From Mycobacterium innocens (GTDB lineage Bacteria; Actinomycetota; Actinomycetes; Mycobacteriales; Mycobacteriaceae), in contig NZ_UPHQ01000118.1 in assembly GCF_900566055.1 (NCBI RefSeq), positions 1-39,999 on the forward strand: a DNA stretch of 39,999 nucleotides, in the 5' to 3' direction. A program made the position numbers and the translations under genes. The first letter of the stretch is position 1. Every line of letters begins with the position of its first letter. The notes under the pieces are model-generated. The model was not told the DNA's origin, made no database searches, and saw only the letters and a list, made by a program, of their open reading frames with translations. Positions 34,168 to 39,999 of this stretch are shown here, one piece after another.

Positions 34168-35154
34168 TCAAGCCGGGAACCCGACCGGCGTTGCGTATAC
34201 GTCACGTTCGAGTTCGTCGATCGACGGTGCATCGGCGCTCATGACCGTGCGCAACGCCGTCTCCACCTGCTGCTGCGCGTCGTCGTCGATGCCGGCGAGC
34301 TCGTCCTCGCCGCAGATCCCGGCCTCGACGAGATAGTTGCGGAACCGTGGCACCGGGTCGGCCGCCATGGCCGCCGCCAGTTGATCTTTTGGTATGTAGG
34401 GCATCCGGTCACCGAAGTAGTGGCCGCGGAAGCGAAACGTCACGCACTCGATGAAGGTGGGACCGCCACCGCCGCGGGCGGCGTCCACCGCTTGGTCGAG
34501 GGCCGACGCGACCGCCAGCGGGTCGTTACCGTCGACCGTGACACCGGGCATTCCGTAACCGGTGGCCCGATCCGCGACATGTTCGAGCTTCATCGTGGCG
34601 GACGTGGGTGTCATCTCCGCGTACTGGTTGTTCTGGCACACGAACACCACGGGCAGATCCCAGAGCGCGGCCATGTTGGCCGCTTCGTGGAAGGAGCCGG
34701 TGTTGGTGGCGCCGTCGCCGAAGCTGACCACCGTGACGCGATCCAGGCCCTTGCGCTTGCCGGCCAGCGCCAGCCCGACGGCCACCGGCGGCCCGGCGCC
34801 GACGATGCCGGTCGAAAGCATCACGCCCACCGCGGGATTGGCGATATGCATGGTGCCGCCCTTGCCGCGGCTGGCGCCGACGGTGCGTCCCATCATCTCC
34901 CCGAAGATCTCCTGCAGCGACACCCCCTTGCCGATCAGATCATGTAACCCCCGGTAGGTCGTCGCCAGCTGATCGTCGGTCCGCAACACCACACCCATCG
35001 CCGCGGCGATGGCTTCCTGGCCGCGCGACGGCCAGTACACGCAGATGAACTCCCCGGTGCTGATGCCCTTGGCCAGCCGGTCGTCGGCGGTTTTCATCAG
35101 CACCATCAGCTCGTAGAGGCGGCGCTGGAAGTGGCCGGAACGGTCGGTGGTCAC
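34168..35154 (-). CDS. 2-oxoacid/acetoin dehydrogenase E1 component, alpha subunit
   Basis: A 328-residue alpha subunit of a TPP-dependent E1. The TPP-Mg motif runs from GDGATN (about residues 146-151) to QNN (174-176), the canonical GDG-x(about 26)-NN pattern. Other conserved parts are GKGGTMHIANP and FRFRGHYFGDR. GTG 35154 is preferred over an upstream extension because TTGGAGA lies eight bases before it. It begins 49 bases after the SDR stop. The product is paired with the beta subunit. No full dihydrolipoyl acyltransferase or lipoamide dehydrogenase is in the window, so those steps would rely on enzymes encoded elsewhere. Confidence 0.9.
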   Translation of the reverse strand: MTTDRSGHFQRRLYELMVLMKTADDRLAKGISTGEFICVYWPSRGQEAIAAAMGVVLRTDDQLATTYRGLHDLIGKGVSLQEIFGEMMGRTVGASRGKGGTMHIANPAVGVMLSTGIVGAGPPVAVGLALAGKRKGLDRVTVVSFGDGATNTGSFHEAANMAALWDLPVVFVCQNNQYAEMTPTSATMKLEHVADRATGYGMPGVTVDGNDPLAVASALDQAVDAARGGGGPTFIECVTFRFRGHYFGDRMPYIPKDQLAAAMAADPVPRFRNYLVEAGICGEDELAGIDDDAQQQVETALRTVMSADAPSIDELERDVYATPVGFPA

Positions 35155-35203
35155 GGTGTGTCTCCAAGTTCCATGTGCTGCAAACGAATTGACCACACCG
35201 CGA

Positions 35204-36079
35204 TCACCCGCCGGACCACGGATTGACCTTGAGAAAGCCGCCGCCGTCCACCCGCAGCTGCTGGCCGGTGACGTAGCGGGCCGCATCGGAGGCGAGGAAC
35301 AGCACGGCCTCGCTGATGTCTTCGGGTTCGACATAGGGGATCGGCATCGCTTGCACCACCGGGAAAACCGGTTCGGCGTCCGCACGAGTGGGGTTCGGCA
35401 GGTCCGGCCGGAAGGCCCGGTACATGGGGGCGCTGTGCAACATGTCGGTGTTGACGTTGGTCGGGTGTACCGCGTTCATCCGGATGGAGAAGGGGGCCAG
35501 CGCCAGGGCGAAGTCGTTGACGTAATGCGCGGCAGCGATTTTCGCGAAGGCATAGCCTGCCCCGCCAGGGCCGCCGTCGATGCCGGTGGTGTTCATCGAC
35601 GACATGAATGCCGCGTTGGAACCGATCACGATGATCGACGCGCCGGCGCGTAGGTGTTTGAGGCTGGCGTGCACCAGGTTGAGCACACCCACCAGGTCCA
35701 CGTCGACCGCGTCGGCGAAGGCCTGCGGCGGCAGGCCGGCGGTGAGCGGGCAGATGCCGGCATTGGCGACCACGATGTCGAGGCGGCCCAACTCGGACAC
35801 CGCGTTGTCGATCGCCGTCGACAACACCGTACGGTCGCGGACGTCGGCGATCGCGGCGATGACCCGCCGGCCTTCCTTTTCCACCAGACGCGCGGTCTCG
35901 TCCAGGTCCTCCGGCCGGGCCAGCGGATACTCGTTCGTCTCGATATCGGCGCACAAGTCCACCGCGACGATGTCGGCACCCTCTGCGGCGAGCAACCGGG
36001 CATGCGAGCGGCCCTGCCCGCGTGCGGCGCCACTGATCACCGCCACCTTACCGGCCACCCGGCCCGCTATCCGGCTCAT
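35204..36079 (-). CDS. Mycofactocin-coupled SDR (carveol-dehydrogenase type)
   Basis: A 291-residue SDR and first gene of the operon. The cofactor motif is ISGAARGQGRSHARLLAAEG (about residues 15-34), followed by VDLCADIETNEYPLARPEDL, an insertion typical of the mycofactocin-dependent SDR group related to carveol dehydrogenase. These hold NAD tightly and depend on mycofactocin to recycle it. The catalytic elements are NAGIC, SNAAFMSS and the Tyr/Lys pair of GYAFAKIAAAH. It would oxidise a secondary alcohol, perhaps cyclic or terpenoid, to a ketone. ATG 36079 has AAGGGG upstream. An operator-like inverted repeat lies 27-43 bases upstream. Confidence 0.88.
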   Translation of the reverse strand: MSRIAGRVAGKVAVISGAARGQGRSHARLLAAEGADIVAVDLCADIETNEYPLARPEDLDETARLVEKEGRRVIAAIADVRDRTVLSTAIDNAVSELGRLDIVVANAGICPLTAGLPPQAFADAVDVDLVGVLNLVHASLKHLRAGASIIVIGSNAAFMSSMNTTGIDGGPGGAGYAFAKIAAAHYVNDFALALAPFSIRMNAVHPTNVNTDMLHSAPMYRAFRPDLPNPTRADAEPVFPVVQAMPIPYVEPEDISEAVLFLASDAARYVTGQQLRVDGGGFLKVNPWSGG

Positions 36080-36105
36080 CGCCGCCCCTTGTCCGCGTCC
36101 CTATA

Positions 36106-36122
36106 CCAATGACCCCCATTGG
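36106..36122 (-). promoter_or_regulatory. Operator-like inverted repeat before the SDR operon
   Basis: CCAATG (36106-36111) and CATTGG (36117-36122) form a perfect inverted repeat with a five-base centre. On the minus strand it is directly followed by GGTATAGG, a possible -10 (TATAGG), so a bound repressor would block the operon promoter. The form suits a TetR-family dimer; no regulator gene is adjacent. Confidence 0.55.
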
Positions 36123-36279
36123 GAGTCAAAGCCTTTCGCTGTCCGCGCGGTGTAGGCGCCGGGCGGCGCCGGGTCCGGGCAGCGGCCAACCGCACCGGCA
36201 TCCAACCGTTGGTGGGTCCCATCGCATCTCTTCCGGAGAACCGCGCGTACCTGCAGTCGGGATATCGCCATCCGCTACG

Positions 36280-36302
36280 CTAGCTAGAATATCTAAAATA
36301 GC
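36280..36302 (+). promoter_or_regulatory. AT-rich candidate promoter/operator of the CoA-transferase
   Basis: In a GC-rich setting, CTAGCTAG (36280-36287, palindromic) runs into TAGAATATCTA (36285-36295, TAGA-ata-TCTA), with TAGC close behind. TAGAAT at 36285-36290 could be a -10, about 45 bases before the ATG at 36335. Lack of a clear -35 suggests regulated transcription. Confidence 0.4.
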
Positions 36303-36334
36303 AAGGAATAGCTGCGGCGGCCGAGGGGATTGCG

Positions 36335-37555
36335 ATGGCAGGGGTACTCAACGGTGTCCGGGTTGTCGAGCTGGCTTCGTGGACCTACGTACCGTCGGCC
36401 GGTGCCGCCCTGTCGGATTGGGGCGCCGACGTGATCAAGGTGGAGGGCGTCGCGGCGGGCGATCCCGGCCGGGCATTGGTGGTCGGCGGCTTCACCCGCG
36501 AAGCGGCCCGGGTCGACGCCGACTTCATCCTCGAGTTGGGCAACCGCGGCAAGCGCAGTATCGCGATCGACATCAAATCCGAAACCGGGCGTGAGCTGTT
36601 CGGTCGCCTGCTGGCCAGCGCGGATGTGTTCCTGACCAATTGGCTACCCGGCGCGCTGGAGCGCGCCCGGCTGACCGTCGAGGACATCCGCTCCTTCAAT
36701 CCCACGATCATCATCGCCAGAGGAACGGGACTTGGCGTGCGCGGCCCGGATCGCGATCGCGGTGGCTTCGATGCCGCCACCTACCTGGCACGTGGCGGGG
36801 TGGCGTATACCCTCACCCCGTTCGGCAGCGAGACCCCCGCTGTGCAGGGGCCGGCGTTCGGCGACCTGCAGGGCGGGGCGACACTCGCCGGTGGTGTGTG
36901 TGCTGCGTTGTTTCACCGGGAACGCACCGGAGAGCCGTGCATCGTCGACTCGTCACTGCTGGCTCAGGCGATGTGGGCCATCGCGCCGTCGATTTCGGCG
37001 GCCGACTTCTTCGATATCGACGGCATTCCCGGGGCACCTCCCGGGTTGGCTATCAATCCGCTGGTGAACCGGTACAAAACCAGGGACGGCAGGTGGATTC
37101 AGCTGGTGTTCTTACAACCCGACAAATTCTGGGCCGGCTTTTGCCGGCGGATGGGACTTGCCGAGCTGATCGCCGACGAGCGGTTCGTGCCGTCGCGCAA
37201 CCTCATCGCCAACGCGGCCGAAGCAACGCAGATCTTCGCCGCTGCGTTTGCCGGCCACGACCTTGCACATTGGCAGAAGGTGCTCGAGGACGAACCGGGT
37301 GTATGGGCGGCCCTGGCGACGCCACGGGAGACGCTCAACGATCCTCAGGTCGAACCCAACGGGTACGTGGTGACCAACCGCGATGACCACGGCGAGCCGT
37401 ACCGGATCGTGGCCGCGCCGGTTCAATTCAACGAAACCCCGCCGGATCCCGCGCGAGCCCCGGAGCATGGGCAGCACACCGAGGAGATTCTGCTCGAGCT
37501 CGAGGTGGACTGGGACGACATCGCAAAGGCCAAGGATCTCAAAGCGATCCTGTGA
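36335..37555 (+). CDS. Class III CoA-transferase (CaiB/BaiF family)
   Basis: A 406-residue CoA-transferase that moves CoA between carboxylic acids. The N-terminus VRVVELASWTYVPSAGAALSDWGADVIKVE is diagnostic; only VELASWTYVPSAGAALSDWG is quoted as seen. Further family elements are NRGKRSIAIDIKSETGRELF, the GRGTG-like IIIARGTGLG, and the likely catalytic Asp in RGGFDAATYLARGG (about residue 145). The ATG 36335 follows GAGGGGATTGCG. It is divergent from the eight-gene operon across 255 bases and probably belongs to the same pathway, supplying the substrate as a CoA ester without ATP. It is complete, with a normal length. Confidence 0.92.
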   Translation: MAGVLNGVRVVELASWTYVPSAGAALSDWGADVIKVEGVAAGDPGRALVVGGFTREAARVDADFILELGNRGKRSIAIDIKSETGRELFGRLLASADVFLTNWLPGALERARLTVEDIRSFNPTIIIARGTGLGVRGPDRDRGGFDAATYLARGGVAYTLTPFGSETPAVQGPAFGDLQGGATLAGGVCAALFHRERTGEPCIVDSSLLAQAMWAIAPSISAADFFDIDGIPGAPPGLAINPLVNRYKTRDGRWIQLVFLQPDKFWAGFCRRMGLAELIADERFVPSRNLIANAAEATQIFAAAFAGHDLAHWQKVLEDEPGVWAALATPRETLNDPQVEPNGYVVTNRDDHGEPYRIVAAPVQFNETPPDPARAPEHGQHTEEILLELEVDWDDIAKAKDLKAIL

Positions 37556-37561
37556 GAGCGG

Positions 37562-37591
37562 CCGGCTACCGAGCGTCCGGCTACCGAGCGG
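37562..37591. repeat. 15-base tandem duplication across the thioredoxin stop codon
   Basis: CCGGCTACCGAGCG is repeated at 37562-37575 and 37577-37590 (unit 15 bases). The thioredoxin stop (TAG, minus strand, 37581-37583) lies in the second copy, and the first copy repeats it, so the protein end is unchanged. It lies between convergent genes. Confidence 0.7.
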
Positions 37592-37955
37592 TGGCTGCCC
37601 GGCGGGCGGCGATCTTGGCGCGCACGGTATCCATGTCCAGTGATTTCATCTGATCGATCAGGTTCTCCAGCACCGCTGGCGGCAGCGCGCCGGCCTGGCT
37701 GTAGACCAGAACCCCGTCGCGAAACGCCAGGATGGTCGGAATTGAGCGGATGCCCGCCGCAGCGGCCAGTTCCCGTTCGGCCTGGGTGTCGACCTTGGCG
37801 TGCACCACGTCGGGATGGGTCCGTGCCGACCTCTCGTAGATCGGGGCAAACGCCTGGCATGGGCGACAGTAGGACGCCCAAAAGTCAACCAGCACAAGCG
37901 GATTGTCGGTAACCGTGGACTCGAACGTGTCGTGGGTAAGATTGACGGTCGTCAT
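37581..37955 (-). CDS. Thioredoxin
   Basis: A 124-residue thioredoxin-fold protein with the redox motif WASYCRPCQAF. The usual CGPC is CRPC here, which may shift its redox potential or partner choice. The cis-proline region is SIPTILAF (about residue 76). A C-terminal extension of about 20 residues is Ala/Arg-rich (KIAARRAATAR). It reduces disulfides or persulfides in the cytoplasm. ATG 37955 (MTTVNLTHDTFE) has GGAAGGA upstream. It is divergent from the CsoR-family gene, and the shared promoter contains two CsoR-type inverted repeats, so the sensor may control it. Confidence 0.9.
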   Translation of the reverse strand: MTTVNLTHDTFESTVTDNPLVLVDFWASYCRPCQAFAPIYERSARTHPDVVHAKVDTQAERELAAAAGIRSIPTILAFRDGVLVYSQAGALPPAVLENLIDQMKSLDMDTVRAKIAARRAATAR

Positions 37956-37987
37956 CGTCGGTCCTTCCATCGGGGATGTTGATCTAA

Positions 37988-38359
<372 letters not shown>

Positions 38360-38418
38360 ACAGAAGTTCCTACAAGAATCCGAAGAGAACATCTGAAAAG
38401 ATAGAGGAGATATTGGTG

Positions 38419-38847
38419 ATGGATATTGCATTGTCGGCCACCTTGCACACCGGCTTCGACGAGGCGGTCAAGCGCACCCGCGAGGCGCTGGCGCAGCAAG
38501 GCTTTGGCGTCTTGACCGAGATCGACGTGAAGGCAACCCTGAAGGCCAAACTCGACGAAGACATGGAGGACTACCTGATCCTCGGCGCCTGCAATCCGCC
38601 GCTGGCGCACCGCGCAATCGAGGCGACCCGCCAGATCGGCACTCTGCTGCCCTGCAATGTGGTGGTGCGATCGGACCCCGAACAGGCCGGCACCATCGTC
38701 ATCGAAGCGATGAACCCGCGGTTGTTGGCCGACATCACCGGTGAACCCAAGCTTGCCCCGATCGCCGATGAAGTCACCGGCCGGATCCAAGCCGTCATCG
38801 ACGAGCTGCAAAGCTCGGACAAGGCGCCCGAACGGTCGCCGGCGTAA
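38419..38847 (+). CDS. DUF302 protein
   Basis: A 142-residue DUF302-family protein (TT1751-like fold). It reads FDEAVKRTREALAQQGFGVLTEIDV near the start, of which FDEAVKRTREALAQQ and GFGVLTEIDV are typical, followed by YLILGACNPPLAHRAI with the conserved cysteine (about residue 54). A second cysteine is in LLPCNVVV. The biochemical role is unknown; the family often sits with sulfur-transfer or redox genes. ATG 38419 is preceded by GAGGAGA; a longer frame back to 38278 is unlikely because it overlaps the CsoR gene. It lies between the sensor and the AhpD-like gene in one apparent operon. Confidence 0.88.
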   Translation: MDIALSATLHTGFDEAVKRTREALAQQGFGVLTEIDVKATLKAKLDEDMEDYLILGACNPPLAHRAIEATRQIGTLLPCNVVVRSDPEQAGTIVIEAMNPRLLADITGEPKLAPIADEVTGRIQAVIDELQSSDKAPERSPA

Positions 38848-38903
38848 TCGGTACCCTTGCGACCCTCAGGTTCCCACAAGTACCCGAAGGGGTAACGAGG
38901 TCG

Positions 38904-39260
38904 ATGTCAGAACAACACCATCACGAGGTCCTCGAGGAGCTGCGGCCGCAACACCGGGCGCTTCGCAGCCAGATTCCGGATGTCTACAAGGGATTTGCGG
39001 CCCTGAGCGGCGCCGCGCTCACCGACGGCGCCCTCAGCCGTAAGGTCAAGGAACTCATGGCGATGGCGATCGGGGTGGTACAGGGGTGCGACGGCTGCAT
39101 CGCCTCCCACGCTCAGGCCGCGGCCCGCGCGGGTGCCACCGCTGAGGAAGCTGCCGAGGCGATCGGTGTCACCATCCTCATGAACGGGGGACCGGCCACC
39201 ATCCACGGCGCTCGGGCCTACACCGCATTCTGCGAATTCGCCGAGACCAAACCTTCTTAG
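38904..39260 (+). CDS. AhpD-like/carboxymuconolactone decarboxylase family protein
   Basis: A 118-residue CMD-domain protein. The redox motif CDGCIASHAQAA (about residues 62-73) has the CxxC and following His of AhpD-type peroxidases, rather than a true decarboxylase. It could reduce peroxides or act as a thiol oxidoreductase fed by a partner such as thioredoxin. ATG 38904 is preceded by a weak AAGGGGTAACGAGG stretch. From memory, M. tuberculosis has a similar gene (Rv1767) directly before PE_PGRS31 (Rv1768), as here, which suggests this right end is syntenic with that locus. Confidence 0.88.
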   Translation: MSEQHHHEVLEELRPQHRALRSQIPDVYKGFAALSGAALTDGALSRKVKELMAMAIGVVQGCDGCIASHAQAAARAGATAEEAAEAIGVTILMNGGPATIHGARAYTAFCEFAETKPS

Positions 39261-39457
39261 GGCCGTCCTAACGTCGTCCGGCGGCGCTGGGCCGCCGACA
39301 GCCGCGAGATCGCTGAAACATTCCGGGCCCGTCCGGCGAAACGATCGGTAGGTCTCCCGGAAATGCGGGTGTGCTGACCCGATGGCGATACCCTTTGCCG
39401 AGGGTTGATGGCGACCGGGCGACCGCCGGGTTTCCGTGACGTGGTGGGAGGTCCCTG

Positions 39458-39999
39458 ATGTCGTATCTCATCGCGGCCCCAGAGCTGGTGGCGGCGGCGG
39501 CAACGGATCTGGGGAGTGTTGGTTCGTCGCTAAGTGCGGCCAACTTCGCGGCTGCCGCGCCAACGACGGCAGTGCTGGCGGCCGGCGCCGACGAGGTGTC
39601 GGCCGCGATCGCTGCCCTGTTCGGGGCGCATGCCCAGGCCTATCAGCTGCTCAGCGCCCAGGCCGCGGCATTCCATGAACAGTTTGTGCAGCTGCTCACC
39701 GCGGGAGCGGGCTCGTATTCCCTCGCCGAGGCTGCCAATGCCTCGGCTGCACAATCCTTGCAGCAGGACGTGCTCGACCTGATCAACGCGCCCGCCCAGG
39801 CGCTGTTCGGGCGTCCGCTGATCGGCAACGGCACCAACGGGGCTCCGGGGACGGGTGAAAGCGGCGGTGACGGCGGGATCTTGATCGGCAACGGCGGCAA
39901 TGGCGGGTCCGGCGGCATCAACCAGGGCGGCGGCAACGGCGGCAACGCCGGCTTGTGGGGCAACGGCGGCGCCGGTGGAGCCGCGGGGAATTCCACCAC
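39458..39999 (+). CDS. PE_PGRS family protein, 3' end outside window
   Basis: At least 180 residues. The PE domain (about residues 1-95) starts [20 protein letters not shown] and contains the helix features of secreted PE proteins. It is followed by the linker [17 protein letters not shown] and Gly/Asn-rich PGRS repeats ([26 protein letters not shown]) that run off the right edge. PE_PGRS proteins are exported by type VII secretion (ESX-5) to the surface. GGGAGG lies six bases before the ATG. Its place after the AhpD-like gene recalls PE_PGRS31 (Rv1768), but the symbol is not assigned because the repeats are incomplete. A minus-strand frame across it is only a shadow. Confidence 0.92.
   Translation, partial: MSYLIAAPELVAAAATDLGSVGSSLSAANFAAAAPTTAVLAAGADEVSAAIAALFGAHAQAYQLLSAQAAAFHEQFVQLLTAGAGSYSLAEAANASAAQSLQQDVLDLINAPAQALFGRPLIGNGTNGAPGTGESGGDGGILIGNGGNGGSGGINQGGGNGGNAGLWGNGGAGGAAGNST

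Noticed and set aside
39643..39999. Proline-rich minus-strand frame at the right edge
   Set aside because: Mirror image of the Gly/Asn repeats of the PE_PGRS gene.

Overview
The window looks like a chromosome segment of a slow-growing Mycobacterium, probably a non-tuberculous relative of the M. tuberculosis complex. The evidence is high GC, frequent GTG starts, a PE_PGRS gene running off the right edge, a 13E12-type DUF222/HNH gene, several FadD/FadE/EchA enzymes, and proteins recognisable from memory as FabG3, FadD1 and PimC. No rRNA, tRNA, CRISPR array, IS element or phage gene was seen. All identifications come from reading the sequence; no database search was run.

Layout. Positions 1-3431 hold a three-gene plus-strand run: the 3' part of an acyl-CoA synthetase, a class II aldolase and an amidohydrolase. 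Positions 3445-6514 carry a CBS-domain gene with a DosR-like box upstream, fabG3, a divergent LCM-type methyltransferase and an SDR. Positions 6560-8067 are a DUF222/HNH gene broken by a one-base deletion. Positions 8440-11666 carry a membrane protein, a NYN/OST-HTH protein, and a thiolase-fold/DUF35 pair resembling the Ltp2-type steroid side-chain aldolase. Positions 11758-19929 hold fadD1, a divergent flavin monooxygenase, a small secreted protein, pimC, a metallopeptidase lipoprotein, a sulfite-oxidase-like enzyme and a membrane protein split by an in-frame amber codon. This stretch recalls the Rv1750c-Rv1751 neighbourhood and the RvD2 region that is missing from M. tuberculosis H37Rv.

Positions 19987-25077 contain small conserved genes, a double YbjQ-type protein, a P450/ferredoxin pair, a TetR regulator and a methyltransferase. 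Positions 25337-37555 are the most interesting part. A minus-strand run of eight tightly packed genes (36079 down to 27422) encodes a mycofactocin-type SDR, TPP-dependent E1 alpha and E1 beta, a 78-residue free-standing lipoyl carrier, an atypical crotonase, a CoA ligase, a Rieske oxygenase and a KstD-like flavoprotein. It is flanked by an acyl-CoA dehydrogenase, a second atypical crotonase and a class III CoA-transferase. Together these look like a peripheral catabolic pathway for a cyclic or terpenoid/steroid-like compound: alcohol oxidation, CoA activation, ring hydroxylation and dehydrogenation, atypical C-C bond chemistry, and lipoyl-linked oxidative cleavage. The substrate is unknown.

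Positions 37581-39260 hold a thioredoxin divergent from a CsoR-family sensor, a DUF302 protein and an AhpD-like protein. The sensor lacks the metal-ligand histidine. Two matching inverted repeats lie in the shared promoter region, which points to a persulfide- or redox-responsive unit. The PE_PGRS gene follows and is cut by the window edge.
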